From: Terebella lapidaria
Lineage: Eukaryota; Annelida; Polychaeta; Terebellida; Terebellidae
DNA: 64,000 nucleotides
Assembly: GCA_949152475.1 (NCBI GenBank)
Contig: OX424569.1
Coordinates: forward strand, 33,401,950-33,465,949
Reading direction: 5' to 3'
Position 1 is the first letter of the stretch, and every line of letters starts with the position of its first letter. Below the pieces are notes generated by a model. That model did not search any database. It was given only the letters and a program-made list of their open reading frames with translations, and was not told the origin of the DNA. The position numbers were made by a program, and so were the translations under genes. Positions 37,768 to 48,960 of this stretch are shown here, in pieces.

Positions 37768-38403
37768 AGGTTACCGGACCTATGGTCCGTAACCTATTGG
37801 CATGGCGATGCATCCGGCGTCGTCGTCGTCCGTCGTCGTCCGTCAACAATTTTATCTTTAAAGTTTACGATCGATTTTTTCTGAAATTTTGCACAAAAAT
37901 GCCTAAAAATATTTCGAGAGGGAGGTATTTTTTAGTTTTTTGATTTTCGCATTTTTTTCAAAATGGCGGTCGTTTTCGTCGAAAAATGGCCAATTTTGGA
38001 CTTTGGCGGTCGTTTTCTCAAAATCTGTTCAGTAACTTTTTTTTTTATTGATGCATAACACTCCTCATATGTACCCCTGTGACATGTATAAATTTCGTTG
38101 CCCTTGAATCGCTCGAAGTGGGCCATTTTGGGCCCAAAATCGGCCCAAATGGGACTTTCCCATGTTAAATTCTCCTATGCTTTATAATGGGACACATTAA
38201 AGCCTAATATCTCACTTAATATTGAGATTAGAGACTAGGAATCAATTGTGGACATATAGGAAATGATATATGCTGAATATTGTCGTGACCTTGAATTTGA
38301 CCTCTGACCTTGGTTTCAAGGTCAGAGCGACCGTTTTCGTCGAAAAATGGCCAATTTTGGACTATGACGGTCGTTTTCTCAAAATCTGTTCAGTAACTTT
38401 TTT
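37768..38403 (+). mobile_element. Family 1 element, copy F (5' part only)
   Basis: It starts with the 5' hairpin (with the one-base-shorter right arm) and a CGTC tract. It runs through the 5' module and part of a second copy of it, and stops at 'gtaactttttt', where copy G begins. The remainder is not found after copy G, so F is truncated. Confidence 0.75.
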
Positions 38404-40028
38404 AGGTTACCGGACCTTTGGTCCGATAACCTATTGCCGTGGCGTTGCGTCCGTCGTCGTCGTCCGTCGTCGTCCGTCGTCGTCCGTCTACATTTTTATC
38501 TTTAAATTTTACAATCGAATCTTTCTGAAATTTTGCACAAAAATGCCTAAAAATATTTCGAGAGGGAGGTATTTTTTATTTTTTTGATTTTCGCAATTAT
38601 TTCAAAATGGCGGCTGTTTTCGTCGAAAAATGGCCAATTTTGGACTTTGGCTGTCGTTTTCTCAAAATCTGTTCAGTAACTTTTTTTCTTATTCATGCAT
38701 AACACTCCTCATATGTACCTCTGTGACATGTATAAATTTCGTTGCCCTTGAATCGCTCGAAGTGGGCCATTTTGGGCCCAAACTCGGCCCAAATGGGACT
38801 TTCCCATGTTAAATTCTCCTATGCTTTATAATGGGACACATTAAGCCTAATATCTCACTTAATATTGAGATTAGAGACTAGGAATCAATTGTGGACATAT
38901 AGGAAATGATATATGCTGAATATTGTCGTGACCTTGAATTTGACCTCTGACCTCATTTTCAAGGTCACAGGACAAAATGGCTAATATCTCGCTTATTATC
39001 GACTTTACAGCTTAGAATTCAATTGTGAACATATAGGAAATGATATATGCTGAATATTCTCATGACCTTGAATTTGACCTTTGAACTCATTTTCAAGGTC
39101 ACATGACAAAATGGCTAATATCTCGCTTATTATCGACTTTACAGCTTAGGAATCAATTGTGAACATATAGGAAATGATATATGCTGAAAATTCTCGTGAC
39201 CTTGAATTTGACCTTTGACCTCATTTTCAAGGTCACAGGACAAAATGGCCAATATCTTGCTTATTAGCGACTTTACAGCTTAGGAATCAATTGTGAACAT
39301 ATAGGAAATGATATATGCTGAATATTTTTGTGACCTTGAATTTGACCTTTGACCTCATTTTCAAGGTCACAGGACAAAATGGCCAATATCTTGCTTATTA
39401 GTGACTTTACGCCTTATGAATCAATTGTGAACATATAGGAAATGATATATGCTGAATATTCTCATGACCTTGAATTTGACCTTTGAACTCATTTTCAAGT
39501 TCACATGACAAAATGGCTAATATCTCGCTTATTATCGACTTTACAGCTTAGGAATCAATTGTGAACATATAGGAAATGATATATGCTGAAAATTCTCGTG
39601 ACCTTGAATTTGACCTTTGACCTCATTTTCAAGGTCACAGGACAAAATGGCTAATATCTTGCTTATTATCGACTTTACAGTTTAGGAATCAATTGTGAAC
39701 ATATAGGAAATGATATATTCTGAATATTTTAATGATATTGAATTTGACCTTTGACCTAAATTTCAAGGTCAGTCATTTTATTTTCAAAGTCAGATTACAA
39801 AATGGCTTATATCTCACTTATTATCAAATTTACAGCTTAGGGGTCCATAGTGAACATATAGGAAATGATGTATGCTGAATAGTTTGGTGATCTAGAATTT
39901 AACCTTTGATCTCATTTTCAAGGTTAGAGATATGGCGATTTCAGTGGTCACCTTGAATTTGACCAACTTTCTCGGCTCAACTCTGTATATTTCTCCGGTA
40001 ACCTTTCTAGCCCATTGGGCTAATTTTT
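38404..40028 (+). mobile_element. Family 1 element, copy G
   Basis: It has a complete 5' hairpin, a CGTC tract, the 5' module, about eight core units and the 3' end CTCCGGTAACCT plus TAGCCCATTGGGCTA and T's. It is inserted in, or abuts, the T run of copy F. Confidence 0.8.
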
Positions 40029-41243
40029 AAGTTTTTGTATGCATTTGGCACAGTAGACTGTTTCTATGGTTTATCTATACCGGAATCACATGGTGGCGAT
40101 CCTGGTGGCAAAAAGGAACCTCATAGGACCAATACGGTACTCTTATGTAAATAATAATAGTAGTATTCGAACATCATGACACCACAGTGAAAACAAACCA
40201 TGTTGAAAATTTGTCTAGTGAAGAATAAATTTGTACAACATGTACTGTACACTACATAAATGTCTTATTGCGATTATACGTATAACTCAGTGTTTGAGAA
40301 CACTACAGTTTACAGTGGCCCCAGTAAAATTAGACTTCACTATCCACAAACATGATAAAGACTTTTCTTCCAATGACCAATTCTGCATGTGAATGAACCT
40401 GTGGAATGATATTGCTTATAATACCACTTTTACCTGTTTACATGAGCAATTCACGTAATGGTTCTATCCATTCTGATATCCGTATCCTGTATCTGTATTG
40501 TGTTGTAAGACCTGATTATATTGTGTATTATACATAAGAAAGATGTCTCGGATACATGGAAGGAAGAAGCTTGTAACGGCGTACACCAAGAACTACGGAA
40601 TATCATCTTGTGTTCTGCTACAGATACACTTTAGAAAATACAAAGCAGGGTTTTAGGGGTATGTGGAATATACATAAGCAATAGATTGACACGGAATGTA
40701 CAATTATCTCGGGAAGCTCTCATTGCTTTTCCATCTTTTATTCCATTCCTTGATGTCAGTATTTTTCTCAGAATAGCTGTTGTGCTTCAAAATTCTATTG
40801 AGAAGCCAATTGTCAATATTTTTCAAATCATTTTGTAATTCAACATAATGGCACAACATTTTAGAAAATTCTTGGTACGAAAGTTGCATGCCACATTGTC
40901 ACAAGCTACATTTTGCCTCAAATAGAAATGGAAGAGAATGGAAACAATAGATTTTTCAGCAGCATAATTTTGGTTCTGTGTTCATCCATTGTGGATTATG
41001 TATATTCCTGTATTTTCGCAGTACACTTGGATCTTTTTATACAATATGTGTGAAAATTATGTTGAATATTTATGTCAATTGATCAAAATTTCAATTTTGT
41101 TGAAAAGCATACAGACAGTCAGAAGTAAATAAATATTTTCATGAATTTAGTATAAGAGATAATTCGAAATATTAAGTTCATGATGTATCAACAACTGGTA
41201 AAATTTTGATATTTTCTCTGTATTTTCAATTTTCCCCTGGCAG
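40029..41243. other. Non-coding intron DNA
   Basis: No exon is seen up to the polypyrimidine tract and acceptor (tttcccctggcag) at 41243. Confidence 0.5.
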
Positions 41244-41348
41244 AGTTAGGTAAGGGGGTGTCACGCAGGCCGACAGGCGTCCCATTCTACTGCCAGATTT
41301 GTCGTGTGTCCCTCAACTCCCAACAACAGCTGGACCAGCACAAGGCTG
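41244..41348 (+). CDS. ZNF385-like: ZNF385-like, exon with first half of finger 3
   Basis: The acceptor is cccctggcag and the donor aggctg|gtgtgt. Two leading bases complete the phase-1 codon from 29263. The exon encodes GKGVSRRPTGVPFYCQICRV and continues to the first His of the finger, ending in phase 1 within a Gly codon. The finger is Cys-X2-Cys-X12-His, with its last His in the next exon. This split inside the finger is typical of intron placement rather than an error. Confidence 0.85.
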
Positions 41349-41586
41349 GTGTGTACATGTATGGTATAGGGCAGGGAGTGTTGGGGGGGGGGGGGGAGCG
41401 GTGTACATGGTACAGGACATTTAAATCACTTGTGCCAAATATGTGTTGGGAAATTAAAAAAAACTTTCTTTTTTTTTAAATAGCGCAGTTGTATAAAACT
41501 GAATAGATTACCATAATCGAGTCAAAAGGACCAATCACCTCAGACCTATGAATGACATTATCTCTTGATTGATGTGCAATGTGCAG

Positions 41587-41726
41587 GCCAACAGCATCGT
41601 AACAAGGAGGGCTCGGAGGTCACCAAGTACTCCAGCGCCTGGAATGAGGTCCAAGGTAACCGCCCCGGCTGGTTCTACTGTGCAACCTGCGACATCAGCG
41701 TTCCCACGGCGATGACTCTACAACAG
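41587..41726 (+). CDS. ZNF385-like: ZNF385-like, exon joining fingers 3 and 4
   Basis: The acceptor is tgtgcag and the first two bases complete the Gly codon. It encodes QQH (the last His of finger 3), a short linker, and GWFYCATCDISV up to the final Gln before finger 4's first His. It ends in phase 0 at the donor cag|gtaacc. The donor itself lies in GTAACCATGGCAAC, a perfect X-box-type palindrome. Confidence 0.85.
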
Positions 41727-42016
41727 GTAACCATGGCAACAGGAGGGACACGCAGGGCAATGGTGTTGTTATGGCGACATGATTGTAAAGATGGCAGCAG
41801 GGATTTATCTACTATTCGAAGATAGCAGTAGGGTTTCAATAACAAAGCTTCATCTCATGACATTGTGTAGTTGCAAACACCAATAGCCTAGGGAAGAAAT
41901 AATGCAAGTAATCATGCAACTTTGTATGTATGTGTGGATCTAAGTGCAAACAACTTTAAGAATTGAATCATAGGTATGGATGATTTTTAACTGATATGTT
42001 GTGTTTCATTTTACAG

Positions 42017-42067
42017 CACACAAAAGGAAAATTGCACAAAGAAACAGCAGGATCTGATGCCGAGTGA
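42017..42067 (+). CDS. ZNF385-like: ZNF385-like, last coding exon (end of finger 4)
   Basis: The acceptor is tttttacag-like (attttacag). It encodes HTKGKLHKETAGSDAE and a TGA. His1 and His7 finish finger 4 with X5 spacing, so fingers 3 and 4 have the same C-X2-C-X12-H-X5-H pattern as 1 and 2. The protein stops nine residues after the last His. Vertebrate members have a longer Ala/Pro-rich tail, so the tail is absent here or lies in an unseen alternative exon. Confidence 0.82.
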   Translation, partial: HTKGKLHKETAGSDAE

Positions 42068-42152
42068 CTAAGTGTGGAGGTGTGGGGTTGGAATCTGTCT
42101 CATACATGTATGATCTATATACACAAGGTTTTTTTACCAAGATTCTTGACAA

Positions 42153-42158
42153 AATAAA
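42153..42158 (+). terminator. Polyadenylation signal AATAAA of the ZNF385-like gene
   Basis: AATAAA lies 86 bases after the stop codon in a T-rich, AT-rich stretch. A family 2 element begins 36 bases further on, so the cleavage site would fall just before or at the insertion. Confidence 0.6.
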
Positions 42159-42193
42159 ATATATTCTGTTGAATGACTAAGTAATATCTTATT

Positions 42194-45039
42194 GTATCCC
42201 CCGAACAAAGTTCGGCGGATACTATGGATTTGGCTTCGTCGTCCGCGTCCGCGTCCGCGTCCGCGCCCGCGTCCGCGTCCGCGTCCGTGTCCGCGTCCGT
42301 GTCCGCGTCCGCAGAGATTTTCTTGTGAACGCGCTACAGGCCGCAATTCTCATCCGATCACCATTATTTTTTGCAGGCACATATATAATGGTAAGATCCC
42401 GACACCAATCGATTTTGGTTGCCGTGGCAACTGAATTGGTCGTTTGGGGACACATTTTGCATTGAAAACAGCCTGTTTGAGACACATGGCTTGTGAACGC
42501 GCTATAGGCCGCAATTCTCACCCGATCACCATTATTTTTCGCAGGCACATATATTATGGTAAGATCCCGACACCAATCGATTTTGGTTGCCGTGGCAACT
42601 GAATTGGTCGTTTGGGGACACGTTTTGCATTGAAAACAGCCTGTTTGAGACACATGGCTTGTGAACGCTCTACAGATGGCAATTTTTGACGAATCTCGAT
42701 AATATTTGGAAGTGTTGTTGGGAAGGGCTGTCACACGAAACCAATCGTTTTTTAGAATGATCATATACATATTAATATGTTAACAGCCTAACTTATTACA
42801 GAATTTTGAAATATCCATTTTGACATGTACGATCATTCCAATAGCCTGTACAGTGGAAGGTAATGACACTGGTTTCTTGTTCAGAATGGAGAATTGAAGT
42901 TTCCAGTGAAAACAGGACAATATTACTGAATAAGTTAACATTAGTTCTATTAGTTAAGTCTATTATTGTCCACAATAAAAATAGTTAAGACGAGAAACGT
43001 TTATTATTAAGCTCAACAAGGTAAAGGTTTTGTCCAGTACAAATTTCATGGGTGTAACTGAATAAGTTAACATTATTTTTAATAGTTAAGTCTATTATTG
43101 ACCACAATAAAAATAGTTAAGACAAGAAATATTTATTATTAACCTCAACAAGGTAAATGTTTTGTCCAGTACAAATTTCATTGGTGTAACTGAATAAGTT
43201 AACATTATTTTCACTAGTTAAGTCTATTATTGACCACAATAAAAATAGTTAAGTCTATTATTGACCACAATAAAAATAGTTAAGATGAGAAATATTTATT
43301 ATTAAGCTCAACAAGGTGAAAGTATGTCCAGTACAGATTTCATGGGTGTACTGAATAAGTTAACATTATTTTTACTAGTTTAGTCTATTATTGACTACAA
43401 TAAAAATAGTTAAGACAAGAAATATTTATCATTGGGCTCAACAAGGTAAAGATTCTGTCCAGTAGACATTTTATGTCTGTAACCAAATAAGTTAACATTT
43501 TTTTTGCTAGTTAAGTCTATTATTGACCTCAATAAAAATAGTTAAGATGAGAAACAATTATTATTGAGCTCAACAAGGTTAAGGTTTTGTCCGGTAGAAA
43601 TTTCTGGGTGTAACCGAATAAGTTAACTTTATTTTTACATGTTAAGTCTATAAGTGACGACAATGAAAATAGTTAAGACAAGAAATATTTATTATTGGGC
43701 TCAACAAGGTGAAGGCTTTGTCCAGTAGAGATTTTATGGCTGTGACCAAATAAGTCAACATTATTTTTTTGCTAGTTAAGTCTATTATTGATCACAATAG
43801 CTTTTTATGAAAACATTGATCAACTTTTACTTTGAATTTCAACTTGAGACCATGTTTGGCTCAAATTATGAGTTAAAATATAACTTATGGTGAAAAATTC
43901 GATCTGGCTCCAATTTTGTCATCTTGAAATGCAGTTTTGGTCAACTTTTACTTTGAATTTCAACTTGAAAGCATGTTTGGCACATATTATGAGTCGAAAT
44001 ATAACTTATGGTGAAAAGTTCGATTTGGCTCCATTTTCGTCATCTTGAAATGCAGTTTTGGTCAATTTTTAGTTTGAATTTCAACTTGAAACCAAGTTTG
44101 GCACATATTATGAGTTAAAATATAACTTATGATGGAAAGTTCGATCTGGCTCCAATTTCTTCATCTTGAAATGCAGTTTTGGTAAACTTTTAGCTTGAAT
44201 TTCAACTTGAAACCAAGTTTGGCACATATTATGAGTTAAAATATAACTTATGACGAAAAGTTCTATCTGGCTCCAATTTCGTCATCTTGAAATGCAGTTT
44301 TGGTCAACTTTTACATTGAATTTCAACTTAATACCAAGTTTGGCACATATTATGAGTTGAAATATAACTCATGGCGAAAAGTTTGATCTGGGTCCAATTT
44401 CGTCATCTTAAAATGCAGTTTTGGTAAACTTTTAGTTTGAATTTCAACTTGAAATCAAGTTGGGCAGGTATTATGAGTTAAAATATAGCTCATGACGAAA
44501 AGTTTGATCTGGCTCCAATTTTGTCATCTTGAAATGCAGTTTTGATTACCTTTTACTTTGAATTTCAACTTGAAACCATGTTTGGCACATACATGTATTA
44601 TGGATCGAAATATAACTTATGGTGAGAAGTTCAATCTAGCTCCAATTTTGTCATCTTGAAATGCATTTTTGGTCAAATTTTACTTTGAATTTCAACTTGG
44701 AACCAAGTTTGTAAAATATTCTGAGTTGAAATATAAATAGGTGAAAAGATTGATCTATCTGTATTTTCGTTATTTTATCAAACATGTCGAATGGAAATTC
44801 ATATAAAGAGATTTCAGTGGTGATTTTGAATTCGACCTTCAATAACCTCGGAAAATCAGTGCAGCAATTTTGGTGGGGAAAAGAAAACAGTTGTGACTTG
44901 AGATTTAACATTTCTCTGGTAATCTTTTTTAGCCCTTACTCTAGTTTTTCACAATTGACAGTGATATATTTGGGGCAACAGAGATGATAGGGCTACGGGG
45001 GATACACCCAAGCGGTCGTAGGCGACCGGAAGCGTCTAG
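42194..45039 (+). mobile_element. Family 2 Helentron-like element, copy 1
   Basis: The 5' hairpin is GTATCCCCCGAAC-AAA-GTTCGGCGGATAC (42194-42222), followed by a CCGCGT tract (42234-42314). A ~180-bp unit is duplicated (about 42310-42660). Two tandem arrays follow: about 42920-43800 (period near 130, 'aataagttaacatta') and 43805-44790 (period near 120, 'tttgaatttcaacttgaaac'). The 3' end has CGGGGGATAC, the hairpin CGGTCG-TAGG-CGACCG, and GTCTAG before TT. The layout resembles bivalve elements with tandem-repeat cores. No protein is encoded. Confidence 0.82.
44810..44946 (+). mobile_element. Family 1-like 3' end fragment inside family 2 copy 1
   Basis: The phrase 'acatttctctggtaatctttttt' followed by 'tagccctt' resembles the family 1 3' end ('tatttctccggtaacctttctagccc'). 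Family 2 copy 2 lacks it at the matching place (about 60340). It looks like a captured or remnant end. Confidence 0.5.
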
Positions 45040-45545
45040 TTGTTATTGAATCATGTGACATATTTGATGAAATCCAGATCGATTCATTTCGATGTATGTC
45101 TGTAATAAAGTCCTATTTGCATCAATCTCTCGTTGATCAGACGCAATGTCTGCGCTTTGAAAATCGGTGAGGTGCTGAGTCATTAAGGGATTGGATCTTG
45201 CTGCTTTTTGTACTTTATTAAATTTGAAACACTCCCTAGAAAATAACAACATATTTTAGATAACTTAATTAAATGCAATATGTGTAAATAATTGAGATTC
45301 ACACATAACATACAATCAAGACATCCTGCAGAGTTCACCTGTCCGTTTAAGGTGTGGTATGGGCACATTTGTGAGCTATAGTATATTTGAGTTGGTGCTA
45401 GGGGCCTGTCTAGCCAATGACATGAGGTGGGGTTAGATCACCATGGTGAAAGTCAAATACCGCATAGCAAACAGCCTTTGCAATAACCACTTGCGATTTT
45501 ACTTTTGTTCAAGTTTAGAGTTATATACCTTAATCATATTATATA

Positions 45546-45662
45546 AATACAACCCTGTATGTATATTGGTATAGTGTAGTATTCCCCGAGGGAGAGATTA
45601 CAGCCCAAGGCGTTAGCCGAGGGGAATAATCCGTGGTGCCAATATACATACAGGGTTGTATT
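45546..45662. repeat. 117-bp imperfect palindrome with perfect 24-bp arms
   Basis: The arms 45546-45569 and 45639-45662 are exact inverted copies (outer part AATACAACCCTGTATG). An inner pair ATTCCCC/GGGGAAT forms a second stem. It may be a small fold-back element. It lies in the spacer between the two genes. Confidence 0.85.
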
Positions 45663-45869
45663 AGGCCTAATTAAATTATGCCGAAAGTCTGATTTGATAA
45701 AACGTCATTGGCGAATGATGCTGCCGGTTAGTACCGGGTATATCAAATTACCAACCGGTCAGTATATCGTTTATTGCAGTCGGCTCCAGCAGAGCGAATT
45801 ACTTCATGTGTATTAACCAATCACAGAGCGTGATTCTTACATGAAGTAAAATATATTAGAGTTTAGTAG

Positions 45870-46818
45870 ACCCTGTGGATTTGCTGCCGCTGCATCCACA
45901 GACACATTGCTGCAAGTGCTTTACAGGTTACTTTTCTCATCTGATTCTGAAAATTTTTTGTGTGAGGACAGATTATGGCTAGACCATAACACCTATCGAT
46001 TTTGGTTTCCACGATTATTTTACAGTTATCGCTGAGTGTCTGTGATCATTCCATTTTGTTGTATTTTGAAAACAAATCATACTGATTGTGTGTGCAAATG
46101 TATAGCTGAAGGTTTTGTGCAAAACAGATTACTATTACTCAGTAAGTTAACATGACTTTTGCTAGTTAAGTCTATTGCTGCTCACAATAAAAATAGTTAA
46201 GGTGAGAAACATACATCATGGACTGAACAATCAAAGCTTTTGAGTTTATAGCTATATTACTGATATTCATTAGTTAATATTGTTAACCGCCTACAAATTG
46301 CAACAATTATGACATAAAGGTATTCATTATCAGCAAATGTAAACATTGGAATCACTCATTTTACTTCAATAAATGTCGGGTATTGAGCAAGGATTCATAT
46401 TATATTCTTTTGACAAGCGTTCTGGAAAGAATTTTGCATGGAATAATAAGTTGATGAAATTTTAGTTGTCAAGAGTATTACTTCCTGGAATAAAAAATAG
46501 TTCAGGCTTGGATCTTTATTACTGACATCAATGAAACACAATGACCCAACAGTAATGATATTTGTCTGAATTAACATACTTCGGGCAATAGGGACGATAG
46601 GGCATCAGCCATCAGGGGGATACAACCACGCAATAATGATATTTGGTCTGAATAATCAGTAAAGACCACAAAGATGATAGGGTATCAGGGGCAGAGGCAG
46701 ATTTAGAGGGGGCGGCCGCTCCCCCCCCCCCCCCCACCGCCTCTGAAAAAATCCTAGATCCGCCCCTGATCAGCAGGATACACCCACTCTGTCGTCGCCG
46801 ACCGGGGAGAGTCTAATT
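45870..46818 (+). mobile_element. Degraded family 2 element(s)
   Basis: Family 2 phrases are recognisable: 'acctatcgattttggtt' near 45990, 'gttaagtct...caataaaaatagttaag' near 46165, and two eroded 3' ends ('gatagggcatcagcca...gggggatac' near 46590 and 'ggatacaccc...gtcgtcgccgac...gtctaat' near 46785). It is an old copy, perhaps two. The second end is interrupted by a small inverted-repeat element. Confidence 0.6.
46686..46768. mobile_element. 83-bp mini inverted-repeat element
   Basis: It starts CAGGGGCAGAGGCAGATTTA and ends, on the other strand, CAGGGGCGGATCTAGGATTT, with a G/C-rich middle including a 15-base C run. The dinucleotide AT flanks it on both sides. The inverted repeats are diverged and no superfamily is assigned. 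Confidence 0.5.
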
Positions 46819-47166
46819 CATCCTGGATTAAAATACAAACTCAGCTTGATGTAAACAGGTTATTCTTAAATGCATTTCAATTTGAAAGATAATTGGATTT
46901 TTTTATCACTTGGTCAGAAATTGCAAACACACCGACATTAGAGATTTTATAGGCCTACTGGTGGCAAACGATTTTTTCTGGTGATATTGGTGACAAATTC
47001 TACATTTTCCCATTTTTCCAGGAATCATAATTAGGTCTTACTGATGAAAGGTAATGAGATTATTCAAATTCTTGTAGTGCAGTACACTGCAGTGACAGTA
47101 CGATGGGTCTACTAAAATCCTTTTATAGTGTGAGTGTAAGTATACACGTGGATTGGATGGAAAACA

Positions 47167-47375
47167 TTTGGCGGGAAACTTACGTCTTTGACTGCCATCT
47201 GGCGAATACAACTTATGTTAATTCACCCCGAGATGAGTAACCAATCGGAGACCTCTCAGATCAGGACGTCACACTTTGCATAATTTATTCAACAACGGGC
47301 TGTTTCGCAATCAAAACAGAAAACCAAAACAAGGACTAAATATCGTAATTTATTGGAGGTTGTACATCGCTTCAT
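47167..47375 (+). promoter_or_regulatory. Probable upstream promoter of the CREBL2-like gene
   Basis: Within 210 bases upstream of the exon 1 ATG are TTTGGCGGGAAA (E2F-like, 47167-47178), CCAAT (47241-47245) and GACGTCAC (CRE-like, 47265-47272). No TATA box is obvious. Motif matches alone do not prove use. Confidence 0.45.
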
Positions 47376-47441
47376 ATGACAGAGAGTGAATCAAAAGATA
47401 GTGGTATATTGCAAGAAGAGACAGGAACTGAAGGCAAAGCG
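47376..47441 (+). CDS. CREBL2-like: CREBL2/REPTOR-BP-like bZIP protein, exon 1
   Basis: ATG at 47376 begins MTESESKDSGILQEETGTEG and the exon ends after 22 codons at a strong donor (gcg|gtaagt), phase 0. The next exons (48961 or 49722) also start in phase 0. CREBL2 and its fly relative REPTOR-BP are small nuclear bZIP proteins; the fly protein works with REPTOR downstream of TORC1. This exon itself has no domain and is called by its good start, donor, phase and position. Isoforms predicted from the visible exons are 133 residues (short end, no cassette) to 419 residues (long end, with cassette). Confidence 0.7.
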
Positions 47442-47486
47442 GTAAGTTCCGTGTCTTCTGAATATATGCCCTTTTCCTGTGACAGG

Positions 47487-47647
47487 CTTTTGTTTACAAA
47501 AGCTGTCGAAGGCACGTGATGTTGTTTTGTTTCCAGCCTTCTCCAGAGTGAACCAGAATGTCTAAAAATAGACCAATTCCACGTATCTAAGGCTACCCCG
47601 TGACGTCATGGAAGGTACCCCCTTATATAAAGATGTTTGTAAACAAA
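47487..47647 (+). promoter_or_regulatory. Candidate internal promoter in intron 1 (FOX, E-box, CRE, TATA)
   Basis: In order: CTTTTGTTTACAAAAG (47487-47502, FOX-like near-palindrome), CACGTG (47513-47518), a perfect CRE TGACGTCA (47601-47608), a TATA box TATATAA (47624-47630) and TGTTTGTAAACAAA (47634-47647, FOX-like). CRE and TATA are 15 bases apart, a classic arrangement. A transcript from here would give a protein starting at the ATG in the bZIP exon (49743). Confidence 0.5.
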
Positions 47648-48960
47648 AGCATGTCAAGATGGCAGACCAACGTTCAAAAGCTACCAGCGTGAATTGAAAT
47701 GTCGGAATTTGAATTCTGATGACTCGGAGGAATTAATTGATCCATCAACAACAAGTTCAGGTTTGTTTCGAGCCATGACACCGACGGCGACGCATGTCAT
47801 GTAGTTCCACATCGCCTAATTTGACGTCGACACACTGTGCTGGCCTTGCATCACCATGAAGCATGACTGTCAAATATAGGACATACTATTATAGAAATTG
47901 TTGTCAGTGGGCCGTCGACGGTGACACATACACATAACGTCGCTGTGTCATAGTTCAATATAAATACAACTGCATAGGTTACAAAACTTTAAATATTCAA
48001 AATCTGTGTGTTTCAAATGCTGCATGTGAATCACTCGCACTAGACACGCACCAAGTCTTGCTGTCATCTGGATCAGCTCTAATTCTGAGTACTTTGGAGG
48101 GTGAATGAAACACAATATTGGTTGTTTTACGGGAAAGTTTTCCAAGACCGTTGACATGCTGTCTGAAGCCCACTGCACTGCATGGTTTGCATTCTAAACA
48201 TCTACTAAGTCCACGGTATATCAGGTTATAGCTTTGTGGTTGCGTCATCTGATGAAATTCCATGATTCATACCAATTGAAGTTTTGTTGTTAGTATGTTG
48301 TAATCATATATTTGCTTTTTTCCCAAGAGATTTTAATCCATATGCCTCTGGCTACTATTTTGCCATCACTCCTATGTGATTTGACCACTCAATCTTGTAT
48401 GTGGGTTGGTTGGTTGATTGAACCGACACTTATTGTACTAAACCCCTTCGAAGAATGCTGATTGGACAAATATTCAAGTGACACCAGCGTTATATATAGC
48501 GGATGATTTTGCAATAGTTGGCAGAAGTTTTGTCACTGTAGACAGCATCACTATACATGACATTGACGCTGTGGCTTTATTGCTGCATATAAGCAGTCAC
48601 ACCTATTACTGAAGCTGAGCTAGTGGTTCTGTCATGCAATTGAATACATGTTTCAGTTTCATTTTCTCATCTAAGTTCTAACCACAGATCAGCTGACTAT
48701 TTCCTTGTTTCATTTCCTCCTCCTATGGTTTCTGTGGTTTAATTCTGTGTCAAGTATACCACAAGAATTTATATCTGGGAAAGTGCAGCAAAATTAGAGT
48801 TGCTTAAATGTGACACAGATAAGTGGTTCTCAACAGTTGACAGATGTGCTCAGGATAAATCAACTTGTATTGTTCCTCAACTGCTCAGGATTACAAGAAG
48901 ACCAGATATTCTACATGTTACAATAAACAACCTGGAATCTCCGGACCATCATTTTCATAG

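Noticed and set aside
42222-42770. 182-codon minus-strand frame with RTRTRT tail
   Set aside because: It comes from the CCGCGT tract and the duplicated 180-bp unit of a family 2 element; it is not conserved in copy 2.
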